From assembly GCA_009763385.1 (NCBI GenBank), contig CM019824.1:106348660-106412659 (forward strand): a DNA stretch of 64,000 bases, read 5' to 3'. Positions 22,910 through 35,700 of the stretch are shown piece by piece. Below the pieces are notes generated by a model. That model ran no database searches. It was not told where the DNA came from and saw nothing but the letters and a program-made list of their open reading frames with translations. Position 1 is the first letter of the stretch. Every line of letters begins with the position of its first letter. The DNA is from Coix lacryma-jobi var. lacryma-jobi (Eukaryota; Streptophyta; Magnoliopsida; Poales; Poaceae). Made by a program: the position numbers and the translations under genes.

Positions 22910-25900
22910 GCGGTTCTCCAGTCTTAGTCCGGTCGCCGGAAAGGAGTTTATCACATTCGGCGACAATAGCAAAGGTAAGGTCTTGTCTCGTGGGTCTGTG
23001 CGAGTTAATGAGCACTTTGTGTTGCGTGATGTTGCTCTTCTTTCTAACTTGCATTTTAACCTTCTTTCTGTTTCACAACTCTTTGATGATGACTATGAGA
23101 TTCGTTTTAAACCGAATCTCAGTCGCATTTTGGATCCTCAGGGCAATCTTGTATGTGTGATTTCGCCTTTTGGAAAAGTCTTTCGTGCGAATTTCTCAGA
23201 ATCGTTTGGAGTTTCTCGTTGTCTTTTGGCTGGACCTTCCGCCTCTGTTCTTTGGAAGTGGCATAGGAGACTCGGTCACCTGAGCTTCGACCTGCTTGCA
23301 AGACTTAGTTCACTTGGCCTAATCCGAGGATTGCCCAAGTTGTCCATGGAGAAGGATCTTGTTTGCCATTCTTGTAGACATGGGAAGATGGTCGCCACTC
23401 CCCACCATCCAGTGACTCAGGTTATGACTAAGTGCCCTGGAGAGCATTTGCACATGGACCTTGTTGGTCCGGCTCGGGTGTGCTCGGTTGGGGGAAGTGG
23501 TATGTGCTTGTTGTTGTCGACGATTTTTCGAGATATTCGTGGGTTTTCTTTTTAGCTGAGAAAACCGAGACTTTCTCCTTTGCTCGCAATCTGATTTTGC
23601 GTCTTCAGAATGAGTTCCCTATGAACTCAATGCGAGCAATTCGGAGTGATAATGGTTCCGAGTTCAAAAACTCGGATTTTGAGAAGTTTTGTAACTCTTT
23701 GGGTTTAGAGCATCAGTTTTCTTCTCCCTACACACCGCCTCAGAATGGTGTTGTAGAAAGGAAGAATCGGACCCTTGTAGAGATGGCCAGGACGATGCTC
23801 GATGAGCATAGGACTCCTAGGCAATATTGGGCTGAAGCCATGAGCACTGCATGCTACATTTCCAATCGCATTTTTCTCCGAGCTTTCTTGAAAAAGACTT
23901 CTTATGAGTTGCGTTTTGGAAAACTGCCCAAGGTGAGTTATTTTAGAGTTTTTGGTTGCCACTGTTTTATACTCAAGAAAGGCAACCTGGACAAATTTGA
24001 GTCTCGTTCTTCAGACGGTGTATTTTTGGGTTATGACACTCACACTCGTGCATATCGTGTACTTAACCTTGATACTAACCGAGTCATGGAGACATCCGAT
24101 GTCACCTTCGATGAGACCGTGTTTTGTCCTTCTTCTCGTTTTGAGCGTGCAGGTGATCATGAGGTTGGTGAGCCTCTTTTTGATGACGAGGATGAAGGTG
24201 ATGAAGGGATGGATGATCCAGCACCTCCTCCACCTACCGTGCCGCAAGGGGTGGCTTCTACTATGACTCACGGCCCAGACCCTTCTTCCTCTACTACTTG
24301 GGGGTCATGGGATCCGCCACCTCGGGCTGTACCATTCGTACCCGGGGAGGCACCAGTTGCTGTTGAGGGGGAGGCTACTTCGGCTCGGGAGGCGCCACGA
24401 CACATCCAGCGCCAACACCAGCCTCAACAGATGATTGGCAGCATCGGCGAACGTGTCACTCGGTCAAGGTCACAACAAATCTCTCACTTTGCTCATTCTG
24501 CATTTGTTGCTGATTTTGAACCCCGAGATGTTGGACATGCTTTATCTGATCCGGATTGGGTCAATGCCATGCATGAGGAGTTAGACAATTTTGAGAGAAA
24601 TCGGGTTTGGGTTTTGGTTCCACCTCCTCCTGAGTGTCACCCTATTGGTACAAAATGGGTTTTCAAAAACAAACAAGGAGAGGATGGCCATGTTGTGAGA
24701 AACAAGGCCAGACCTGTAGCTCGTTTGGAGGCAATTAGGATACTCTTGGCTTTTGCTGCATCCAAAGGGTTTAAACTTTTTCAAATGGATGTCAAGAGTG
24801 CCTTCTTAAACGGCTACATAAAAGAAGAGGTGTATGTGAAACAACCCCCCGGTTTCGAAAATCCCAAGTTTCCAAACCATCTTTTTAAACTTCACAAAGC
24901 TTTGTATGGTTTGAAACAAGCCCCTAGAGCCTGGTATGATAGGTTGAAAACCTTTTTGCTTGCTAAGGGTTTTAAAATGGGATGTGTGGATAAAACGCTC
25001 TTTCTCCTCAAGCAAGGCAATGATACTATCTTGGTCCAGATTTACGTGGATGATATCATTTTCGGTGGTTCTTCTCACGCTTTGGTTGCCAAGTTTGACA
25101 TACTATGAGCAGGGAATTTGAGATGAGCATGATGGGCGAGTTGACGTTTTTCCTCGGATTGCAAATCAAGCAATCTCGAGAGGGATCGTTTGTGCATCAT
25201 GGTAAGTATACCAAGGATATCCTGAAGAAATTCGATATGGGTGAGGCCAAGCCTCTTCCAACACCCATGTCAACCATGACAGCCCTGGATGCGGACAAGG
25301 ATGGAGAAGTTGTGGACCAGAAGGAGTACTAGAGTATGATTGGGTCGCTGCGGTACCTGACGGCGACACGCCCGGACATTTAGTTCGCGGTGTGTCTTTG
25401 CGCACGATTTCAGTCGTCGCCGCGCACCTCTCACCGTCAGGCGGTCAAGCGCATTATGAGGTACTTATGCTTCACTCCTGAGTTTGGGATTTGGTATTCT
25501 GCTTCCTCCACCCTCTCCCTTTGTGGTTATTCCGATGCCGATTTTGCTGGTTGCCGAATTGAGCGCAAGTCCACTTCTGGGACTTGTCAGTTTATTGGTT
25601 CTTCTCTTGTTTTGTGGTCTTCTCGCAAGCAGTCTAGTGTCGCCCAGTCTACCATGGAGGCTGAGTATGTTGCTGCGGCTAGCTGCTGTTCCCAGTTGCT
25701 CTGGATGATGGCCACTTTGCGTGATTTTGGTCTATGTTTTACTCGTGTTCCTTTGCTTCGTGATAGCACGAGTGCGATTAGCGTTGCTAAGAACCCTGTG
25801 CTACACTCTAAGACCAGACACATTGATGTACACTTTCATTTTCTGCGAGACCACTTTGAGAAGGGTGATATCGACCTTCGCCATGTCGATACTCATCATC

Positions 25901-25986
25901 AGTTGACTGATATTTTCACCAAGCCTTTGGACTAATCAACTTTTGCTAGGTTGAGAGGTGAGCTTGGTGTGTGTTTCCCCTTTTAG
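22851..25986 (+). pseudogene. pol: pol of Copia A (protease-integrase-RT-RNase H)
   Basis: Order is the copia order. Protease has WLVDSGCSRHMTG (22860). The integrase zinc region is HRRLGH...CHSCRHGK, and the core has VDDFSRYSW, IRSDNGSEF and PQNGVVERKNR. RT has QMDVKSAFLNGYI and IYVDDIIFG. RNase H has YSDADFAG and EAEYVAAA. Breaks are: loss of one G in the G-run at 23490-23494; an in-frame loss of about 26 residues near 24720, before VARLEAIRIL and flanked by short GTAGC-like repeats in the related copy F; a one-base loss near 25097; and stops at 25330, 25381 and 25933. The frame differs from gag by +1 at the overlap. Not functional. Confidence 0.9.
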
Positions 25987-27567
25987 ATGGGGGAAACATT
26001 TTGGCTCTTGTATCATAAACTAACTTTGTGTTTTTCATTTGGTTTCTTCATGCATCTTTTGCATTTCATCTTGCATGCTTACATTTAGAGCTTCATATAT
26101 ATAATCTTTAGAATGTGACTATGCTCTGTATAGTAGTTGCTCCGATGCTTTATGATGATGCTTGTAGCTTATGCTCTTTCTGATCACTGATACATGTTGT
26201 GAGCGGAGCTATTTTATGAATGGTGAATTTGCTTAATGAACATAAAACTTGAAAATGTTCACTATTGAGATATGCAACTAGCATGTGTAGAATGTGTTGA
26301 AGTCACTTGTGCTTTTCATATATGCTAGGTTGCTATGTCTCTAGTTCTGAGTCATTCACTTGCTTGGTATGTTCATATGCTGCTTTAATTTTGAACTAAG
26401 TTAAGTGAATTGGAAAGATCGAGATGGGATTGCTTGTCAGCACATCATAGTTTTGAGACTGTTTCTCATTGCACCTTGAGTTAAACTTGAGCTGTGTAGT
26501 GTATGACCGAAACTGTTGCCTTAAGCTTCTGATTGCTTTTTGCATAGGCTTCGCATAGTTGAAAAGTTAGGCAATGACAAGCTCTCAACCTCTCGCAATC
26601 ACATGCTGAATATTTGAACTTGTGTAATTTAACCGCTGCAACTCCGATAAAATTTGGATACACAAGTCTATGTTTCATTCTATAGCATGATGGTTGAACT
26701 GTGCGGGGTAGTTCACCTTGTATACATGTTTAGCACTTGTTTGACTTCCTGTCTATACATGCTTCGTGCTATTTTGATGGTGAATACCTTTTTGGCTGAA
26801 AACTGCTCTTGTTGCTCCAATGTTTAGATTTCGTATTTAGTGATCAGTTTGAGCCTTTGCTAGCATTCTGTGCATTTTATGAGTCATCGGATCACCGCTC
26901 TGTTGAGCATCTTCATATTCTATCGACTATATTACTGAAGCTGCTAAACTTGTATTTTGACTCATCTGCATTTGAAGGGAGAGTTCTTCTGTCAAGGAGG
27001 AGAAAATTGTTTGATGGTGCATTTTCAACTAAGGGGGAGAAAATATTGACAAATCATGTGTGCTCTCTGTGTTCGAGAGATTTCCTGGTTGTGTGCACTA
27101 TTTAAGGGGGAGTTTCTGAGCTGGTAACAGTTGTTCCGGAGCATTTTTGGTAGCTAGTTGTGTTGAGCCTTTGCCTCATTCTTGAGGAACTAGCACTTTT
27201 GCCTTTATGCTCTTAAGTTGGTATTGAGATTCCTCGCTAGCGGTGTTGAGCCCGTTCTACCTCTTCTTGAGGGCTAGCTATGTTTTGCTTGAATTTCAGT
27301 TGATTCTTCAATTGGTATCAAGTTTTCTCGCTAGCGGTGTTGAGCCTGTTCTACCTCTTCTTGAGGGCTAGCTTTGCTTTGCTTGGTTGCGTCGAGCCGT
27401 TGCCCATGTCTTTGGGAACCAAGTAGTTTTGCTCTTTCCACTTGACCTTCTTCGGCTTTGATATGCTTTTGGGTCATTTGGTCGAGTTCTCTCTCTTTCT
27501 TCCTTCCTTCCTCTATTCTATTATGATTTGTGTTGGTAGTTGACAATGCACTCATCAAGGGGGAGAT
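25987..27567 (+). other. Non-coding 3' region of Copia A with hairpins and repeated purine tracts
   Basis: These 1.6 kb between pol and the 3' LTR have no convincing gene; I see no envelope-like frame. From about 27155 to 27420 there are four hairpin-like units of ~42-45 bp, each with the shape CTAG/GCTAGC...GAGCC...TTGAGG...CTAG. The last has a CTTGGTT/AACCAAG stem. Polypurine-like AAGGGGGAG occurs near 27033, 27103 and 27558; the last, directly before the LTR, is the probable functional tract. Repeated tracts before the 3' LTR are a feature reported for Sireviruses. Confidence 0.7.
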
Positions 27568-27976
27568 TGCGGATACATGGGTGTATGCCGAGTCTCTGAG
27601 CGATGAGTGATTGTCAACTGGGATAATGCGCATGTTCTTTGGCTTGTGTTGTGCAGGTGTCGAGCACGGATATAGTGATCGAAGGCAAGGTGAAGGTCAA
27701 GTAGAGACGTGCCGTGCCGATGGACCGAGAGTGGCGAAGGGCGGACGTGAGGCTTGGACTGAGGGACCGGTGGCCTGAGGATCAGCTGTGGTGGCTGACA
27801 GCCTGGGACAACGACGAGCGAAGACTTGCGGACACGGTGTTGCTTGGGTCGAGGACCTAGGGACACGTGTTGGTGGACGGGGTGCACGGGCGGTGCATCC
27901 CTTCTACGGCTCGGTTTGGTGGTTGAGCCATAGAAAAACCACCGAGTGGACAGTTTCCATAGAAAAACCATCGATT

Positions 27977-28212
27977 GGACGGTTTCTAGGTTTGGGCCTC
28001 AAAACCTGGGCGCTGACGGTTTCCGAGTTTGGCCACAAAACTCAGGCTGAGGACGGTTTCCAGGTTTGGGCCTCAAAACCTGGGTGCTGCGGGTTTCTGA
28101 GTTTGGGCCACAAAACTCAGGTGATGGTCGGCTGGTTTCCCAGTTTGGGCCTCAAAACCGGGGGTTGGTCATGAAGGCTGGTTTCCCGGTTTGGGCCACA
28201 AAACCGGGGCGA
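27977..28212 (+). repeat. Tandem hairpin array in A LTR
   Basis: Six consecutive units of about 36-45 bp are built as GGTTTCC-AGGTTTGGGCC-(T/A)-CAAAACCTGG. Arms such as CCAGGTTT and AAACCTGG pair within each unit. Loops alternate GGGCCTC and GGGCCAC. The array is also present in solo LTR H at about 54218-54452 with the same six units. Role unknown. Confidence 0.75.
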
Positions 28213-28984
28213 AGTCCGGGAAAAGGACAAGCAGAGCGGTGGCGGCACGTGGCGGCGATCGGTGAGGTTGCGTTGAGGCAACGCTACCAGTTGTGCGGGC
28301 GTGGCCGTCGGATCACCACCTACCACGAGTTGGTCCAGAATAACCCTAAGGTTTAGCTGGTTCGCTCTGTAATTAGTTAGGGGTAGAGTGGGAACTAGAA
28401 TTAGGATAAGTAGAGGGAGACACCCACCTCCCATCCCATCTCAGTCATTTGCTTTTTGCCTTCTAGGTTTTCCTGGTCTCCCAATCCCCTGCTGTAGCAA
28501 CTGAGATCCGCAGAGAACCATATTTCTGTGTACTGGAGATTTTGAGGAAGTGAGACCGTAATCTCACTATTGTAGCATGTGGTAGCCACACTGTTGCAGA
28601 TCGATGCGTTGATTCGCGTTTTGTTCGTGTTCTTCGTTTCTCCGCGTTTTTGCCGTCACTCGATCTCCCTCTTTACTCCGTCTTTTCGAAATCCGTTTGA
28701 ATCAACTTGTTCTTTATAGTGAGGAGATCATTTCCACCGAAGGAATTCATCTAACTCCTCACGAACAAGTAGATCGGGTTGATTTCGTTTTCATGGTGCT
28801 TTTCATTCATAGTCCTTCCCTTTTGATTTCCCGGTGATTGATTTGATTTGAGCGGATGATTTCTTGGGGATAGTCTCCTAACTACCTCGTGATCATCTTC
28901 TCCAAGTTTGGGAACGTGAGATTGTGATTTGATTCGGATTTGGGAAGTTGTGTGTGAAGGGCGACTGAATTCGCCTTCACTGAG

Positions 28985-29255
28985 TGGTCGCAGACAGTCC
29001 GCGGTTTGACCGGTGGACAGTCCGCGCGTCGGGGGCAAGCCGGACCAGTGGCTGTGTTCCTCGACTGTGTTGCTTCGGTTTGAACAACGGATAGTCTGCA
29101 GTTGCAGGTCATGGACAGTCCGGGAGTCGAGCAGAAGGGTTCAACAACCTTGCTGTTTTGATCTTTTGGTCGGCGGACAGTCCGCCACAGGTTTGCGGAC
29201 AGTCCACAGTAGGCGCGGACAGTCCGGGACTTGGAGTCCGGACAGTCCGGGAATC
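28985..29255 (+). repeat. Palindromic CGGACAGTCCG cluster in A LTR
   Basis: About eight copies of GGACAGTCCG or one-mismatch variants, most inside larger palindromes such as GCGGACAGTCCGC. Matching clusters lie at 580-700 (five copies, after a deletion) and in H at 55240-55500. Role unknown; clustered palindromes in a CpG-rich LTR segment could bind a dimeric factor, which is inference. Confidence 0.7.
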
Positions 29256-29614
29256 GGCTGTAGGCTGTGCTTTAGTGCATTCGCTCTCCCGACTTCTTCG
29301 CTTGGTTTCCGGACTTCTTGTTTGGTCCTAGAGTTGACCAAGGAACCTCTCTAGGTATCTTTGCTACTTGTTAGCATTGGTATTTGGAGATTTCTCGATG
29401 TAGCCTTCCATCTACGTTCGGGACTTGGTTTTCGAGGGTCGAACTTGTGCCGGTGCTTTTGGCGCTTGGTTCGCTATCGCTTTGTGGTGCCTCGCTGTGA
29501 TCCTAGGGATCATCCACCCTCTTCCAAGGGTCGTGGGCATCACGGTTTCGATCGAAGCTTTTGGGGTTGATTTTGGGGACAAAAGGCCAAAGTTTCGAGA
29601 GAAATATTTGAGCT

Positions 29615-31724
29615 TGAAAGGTCCAAAATGGCTAGAGGGGGGGTGAATAGCCTAATTAAAAATCTACAAAATTACTTAGGCAAACACTATTAGTGTAACA
29701 AATGGTGAAGCTTTTTGCACTAGCCTAATAGTGTGTTGCAAGCCACCTATCCAACAATTCTACCTAATATTTCTATGTCACACAATCAACTAGAGCTAAT
29801 AACAAATGCAGAATAAGATAATCTAGCTCTAGCATAAGTATGATATATAAATAATGTGTATGAAACAAGTGTGTGCACAAGATATACTAAGGAAGCTAAA
29901 CACAACTAACTAAACAAGATATATGACAAGAGAGAGTATCTACACAAAGGAATAACTCAAAGTAAATGCACAAAGTAAATGAGCTAGATAGATGTGGTTT
30001 CACCGAGCCTTCGGGTTCGTCTAGTAGAGAGCCAATCACCGGTGAAACCCATTTGTGATGCCAATCACCAAGAATGTGAATACGAAGACCAATCACCAAG
30101 ATGTGGAAGCAATCATAATAAGCACAGGGGACACCAAGATATATCCCGAGGTTCACGTGCTTGCCGGCACGCTACTCCCCGTTGTGTCGACCAACACTAG
30201 GTGACCCGGTGGCTAATTGGCACAATACCAAGCTCACAAAGAGCGCCACAAGAATCTACTGCTAGTAAGGTAGCTCAATGACACGAGCAATCCACTAAGG
30301 ATGCCTCTTGCCGCTCCAGCGAGGTGAGGCTCCAAAACCTCTCGCAATCACGATCGGTGATGGCCAAGAACAATCACCAATCTTGCCAATCAACCACCTC
30401 AACACCTCCAAGCCGTCTAGGCACCGGCAAATGCCAAGAGTAACAAGAAAACTCAATGCCGATGCGAAGAACTAGTGCCACTAGATTGAATTCTTTTCAA
30501 ATCATGCACTAGATCACTCAATCTCACTTGGTTTGATCAAATCAACTTGGGAGATGAGTTAGGAGGCATTCCAAAGCTCACTAGAATGCTTAGGAATCAA
30601 AATGTGCAAGAGTGAAACCTAGCGAGTCGGCCAAGCCCCTTAAATAGGCCACACAAGTCGGCCTAGCCGTTGGGCTCAAAACGGGGGCATCGGACGCGCC
30701 GGTGTCGGGGCCATCAGACACTACCCCAGCGTTTGATGCTCTGATGAGCACCATGTGTCCCCCTGCTATGAAAACTGCCGGTTAGATCCCAACGGTCATA
30801 TTGTTTCGCGCCACGGTTAAAGTGACATCGGACGCGCCGATGCCAGGCATCGGATGCTCCGATGCCATTGCTCGATACAGCGTATTTCTGCACCACATCG
30901 GACGCGCCAGAACACCTGCATCGGACGCTCAACCCCTGCGTCCGATGACACAACAGAGAGGTTCCAGAGAGGTCTAGATCACATCGGACGCGTCTGATGG
31001 ATCGGCATCGGACGCAGCCCAGCGTCCGATGCTCCCTGGAAAGCACGCTCGCGCCACGACATGACCATCGGACTCTGCAACAGTGTTTTGCCAGCGTCCG
31101 TTGCCAACGTCTGATGCTTCTTCAACAAATGTCAGTGGTTAGGGTTTGCCACCGGATGCTCGGCCCAGCGTCCGATGCTGCCGCCAGCAGCGTCTGATGG
31201 CCCTAACATAACATCTTTTACTTTCTAACTTCTACCCTTGCTCCCATGAGCCAACACCAAAGTGTTTCAACACTTGTGTACGTGTGTTAGCATTTTGCAA
31301 AGCATTTTCCAAGAGTTTAGTTAGTCACTCACTAGGTCTATAGCATCGATATGTTAGAGAACACCTAGTGGCACTTGAACACCGCATAAGCCGTGAATAA
31401 TCTCCTCTTAATAGTACGGCTATGTATCCTAAATGTGATCACACTCGCTAAGTGTCTTGATCACCAAAACAAAGAGCCCTGTAGGTTATACCTTTGCCTT
31501 CGAGCCTCTTTGCTCATCTCTTCCCTTCTTCTCACATTTCACCAATGGTAGAGCACTTGATCTCTTGAATGCTTGTGGCCATCACCATCCTCCATGGTTG
31601 CCACCTTGCTAGCTCCACCACTTGGCTTGGTCACAATCCTTTCTTATAAGCTACACACATGCTTAGCAATAGGATTAGACCAAATAGGTTTCATCAATTA
31701 ATGAAAACTAACCAAGGGCTTTCA
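29615..31724 (-). repeat. 3' LTR of Copia B
   Basis: The LTR is 2110 bp with plus-strand ends TGAAAGGTCC and GGGCTTTCA. A cluster of CATCGGACGC and its complement GCGTCCGATG, about a dozen copies at 30686-31200, includes full palindromes such as CATCGGACGCGCCGATG. No gene. Confidence 0.9.
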
Positions 31725-32786
31725 ATCTCCCCCTTTTTGGTAATTGATGACAACTTTTACAAAGATATGTGATTTAAATTTGAGTAACCACATTGATAGT
31801 ATTAGCTCCCCCTACATATGTGCTATAAAGTTTGGTTCTAAAAATGACACATATGTATGATTATGAAATGTGGATGAGCAATACTACCAATGATGATGCT
31901 AAGGCATAAGAATGGACCTTTGAAGCGTGATACCAATCGGAGTGCACATGTTATACCATCCTTAGCACCATTTATCACTAGACATACATCATAACTCAAG
32001 TACCCCGTGAGATCAACATTATAATAAGGCTCTTGAACTACTTGAAAATACGAAAATACAAGTATGTCTAGTTTTCAACCTATTCATGCTAGTGAGTCAT
32101 ATCATCAATCATGTTCTAACACTAGCATTCACCACATAAGCATGAATATCAAAATAAATAGCTTACGCAATGCAATCAATCATATGAATATGCTTATTTC
32201 AAATGCAACATTCATGTTTATGAGCTTGCTCCCCTTATTTGTATGCTCCGATCCCACTTGAAATCTAGCATGTTTTTGTCTCCCCTTTTACTATCATATC
32301 TTTGCATTATTTTCTCCCCCTTTGTCAACAATTATCATAAAGGTGGGGCAAGAGTAAAAGAGAGAAGACAATCTTTTAATCATGAGTTACATATGTGGGG
32401 ATCAAACTTAAGTCAAGTTGTGGCTTAATCTAGCTCATGAGCATAGGATATTTAACATGGCTTGCTCTAGAGTAAGCTTCTTCACACATCTTGCAATAGT
32501 TATCTTACTCACGTTGGTTAAACACTCATTGCTCACTTATTAGATTAAACACTAGAGTTACAAGCTCACAAACAAGTTATATGCTACCACTAGATCAAGT
32601 CAATCATAGAAGCAATAGTGGTACCATATATACTTCAAATTCATTTGATTTACTATGAATGAGCCTAAATAAGCAATGTGATGGCTATATGAACTAGATC
32701 ACAACCTAATAAGAATGCATGTACATGCCAAACAATTTCACCTTTGCTTTCTTGGAGGAGAGGCATGTCATATTGTGGGGGTGCAT
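31725..32786 (-). other. Non-coding 3' region of Copia B with polypurine tracts
   Basis: About 1.06 kb between the pol stop and the 3' LTR; no gene seen. The minus strand has CCAAAAAGGGGGAGAT directly before the LTR (31725-31740). Further AGGGGGAG-like tracts lie near 31807, 32231 and 32312, the same repeated-tract arrangement seen in A and F. Confidence 0.7.
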
Positions 32787-35700
32787 TCAACTCATGTTGG
32801 AGAAGTCTAGGATATTCAATTCATTCCTTAGCTTACAAAACCGTCTCTCATCTAGTGGCTTAGAGAAGATATCAGCAAGTTGATCATCGGTGCCCACATT
32901 CTCTATAGATATGTCTTTCTTTGCTTGATGATCTCTAATGAAGTGATGCCTTATGTCAATGTGCTTTGTTCTTGAATGTTGAATCGGATTGGTGGCTATT
33001 TTGACGGCGCTCTCATTATTACAAAGCAATGAGACTTGTCCAAACTTGACTCCATAATCTTGAAATGTTGCTTTCGTCCATAGCAATTGTGCACAACAAC
33101 TACCCGCGGATATGTATTCGGCTTCGGCGGTAGAGAGTGCAACACTATTTTGCTTCTTTGATGACCATGAGACAAGTGATCTTCCAAGCAATTGACAAGT
33201 GCCCGATGTGCTCTTCCTATCCACCTTGCATCCCGCATAATCCGAATCCGAGTATCCAACCAATTCAAATTGAGAGCCCTTGGGATACCATAGTCCAACA
33301 TTTGGAGTGTGCTTCAAATATCTCAAAATCCTTTTGGTTGCCTTCAAATGACTTTCTCTTGGTGAAGCTTGGAACCTTGCACACATACACACAATAAACA
33401 TGACATCCAGCCTTGATGCGGTCACATCGAGTAAACTTCCAATCATTGACCGATATAACTTTTGATCCACCATGTCACCACTAGAGTCACTATCCAAATG
33501 TCCATTTGTGCCCATTGGAGTGGTTATTGCCTTTGCTTCATCTAACCCAAACTTCTTGAGCATGTCCTTGATGTACTTGCCTTGACTAACAAATGTGCCT
33601 TTCTTCATTTGCTTAATTTGTAATCCAAGGAAGTAACTAAGTTCTCCAATCATAGACATCTCAAACTCTTTAGCCATCATCTCTCCAAACTCTTCACAAA
33701 AGTCTTGGTTGGTTGATCCAAAGATAATATCATCTACGTAGATTTGCAACACAAACAAGTCACTTCCAATCTTCTTGGTAAAAAGAGTGGTGTCAACCTT
33801 CCCAATCTTGAACCCTTTAGCTAGCAGGAAATCCCTCAATCTTTCATACCATGCTCTTGGAGCTTGTTTCAATCCGTATAAAGCCTTCTTAAGCTTGTAC
33901 ACATGGTTGGGCTTCTTCAAATCTTCAAATCCGGGAGGTTGCTCAACATACACTAGCTCATTGATGAATCCATTGAGAAAAGCACTCTTGACATCCATTT
34001 GATATAGCTTGATGTTGTGAGAACAAGCATATGCAAGTAGAATTCTAATGGCCTCCAATCTAGCAGCCGGTGCATAGGTTTCTCCAAAGTCAATACCTTC
34101 CAATTGAGTGTACCCTTGTGCAACCAATCTTGCTTTGTTCCTTACAACAATGCCATCTTCATCTTGTTTGTTCCAGAAGACCCATCTTGTACCAATAACA
34201 TTTGTGTTCTTTGGTCTATCCACTAACTCCCAAACATCATTACGGGTGAAGTTGTTCAACTCTTCATGCATTGCATTTACCCAATCAACATCCATCAAAG
34301 CTTCATCAATCTTTGTTGGCTCAAATGATGATACAAATGAGTAGTGTTCACAAAATGAAGCCAACCTTGATCTTGTTTGCACACCTCTTCTTATGTCACC
34401 AACAATTTGTTCTAAAGGATGATCTCTTGCAATGTGTGTTGGTTGGAGCATTTGTTGTGGTTGCGCACATGTACTAGCATCTTGTTGATCTTGAGAACCA
34501 CTATAGCTTGCAATATCATTGCCTTGCATGGTTGGAGGAGAGAGCACTTGATCTTTGTCATCTTCTATGTCAATCACTTGGTTTGGCCTTATATCACCAA
34601 TGTCCATGTTCTTCATAGCTTCCACCAATTGTGTTCCTCTCACATCATCTAAATTGTCTTGTTCTTCATGTGAGCCATTGGTTTCATCAAACTCAACATC
34701 ATGGACTTCTTCAACTATTCTTGATGTGTTGTTCCACACTCTATATGCCTTGCTTGTAGTAGAGTAACCAAGTAGGAACCCTTCATCACACTTCTTTTCA
34801 AACTTGCCAAGTCTTGTGCCCTTTTTCAATATGTAGCACTTGCACCCAAAGACCCAGAAATAAGCAATGTTAGGCTTTCTATCATTGAGTAGCTCATATG
34901 GTGTCTTCTTCAATAGAGTGTGACAATAGAGCCGGTTGCTATAATAGCATGCCGTGTTGATTGCTTCGGCCCAAAAAGAATCACTCACATTGTATTCACT
35001 AAGCATGGATCTTGACATATCAATGAGTGTCCTATTCTTCCTTTCAACTATCCCATTGGATTGAGGTGTATACTTGGCCGAGAATTGATGTTTGATTCCA
35101 AATTCATCACATTTCTCATCAACTCTTGTGTTTCTAAACTCACTTCCATTGTCACTTCTCACTTTCTTGATTCTTCTATCAAACTCATTTTGACTTCTCT
35201 TGACAAAGGTTTTGAATATGCCAAACACTTCACTCTTGTCAACGAGAAAGAAGACCCATGTGAATCTTGTATAGTCATCCACTATCATAAAGCCATACTT
35301 GTTTCCCCCAATACATGCACATGTAGTTGGTCCAAACAAGTCCATGTGTAATAGCTCAAGTGCATATGTAGTGCTCATTATTCCTTTGTTGGGATGAGTG
35401 TTTCCAACTTGCTTTCCCATTTGACATGCACTACAAAGTTTGTCCTTCTCAAAGTGAACATCTTTTAGTCCTCTAACCATGTCATGCTTCACTAGTCTCT
35501 TTAGTTGCTTCATTCCAACATGTCCCAAGCGCCTATGCCATAGCCAACCCATACTTGATTTGGTGAATAAGCATGTTGTCAATTGAGCTTCACTAGCATC
35601 AAAGTCCACCAAATAAAGGTTCTCATATCTAAATCCTTTGAACACCAAGTCACTTCCATCAACACTCACTATCTCCACATCATCAACCCCAAATATGCAT

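Larger units (their letters stand above)
27568..29614 (+). repeat. 3' LTR of Copia A, first piece
   Basis: It starts TGCGGATACATGG right after the purine tract. Six tandem hairpin units lie at about 27977-28212 and about eight CGGACAGTCCG-like palindromes at 28985-29255. It is cut by element B, with GAGCT (29610-29614) as the left target duplication. The full LTR would be about 2097 bp together with 44620-44669. Confidence 0.9.

Noticed and set aside
25987..27567. Envelope-like gene downstream of Sirevirus pol
   Set aside because: Only short frames occur, without signal peptide, transmembrane segment or conservation with the F counterpart.
28201..28400. Possible host gene sequence in the LTR of A
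   Set aside because: The same sequence occurs in solo LTR H (54450-54620), so it is repeat sequence.
27568..29614. CRISPR-like array suggested by regular repeats at 27977-28212
   Set aside because: Units are self-complementary and adjoining without unique spacers, in a plant LTR.
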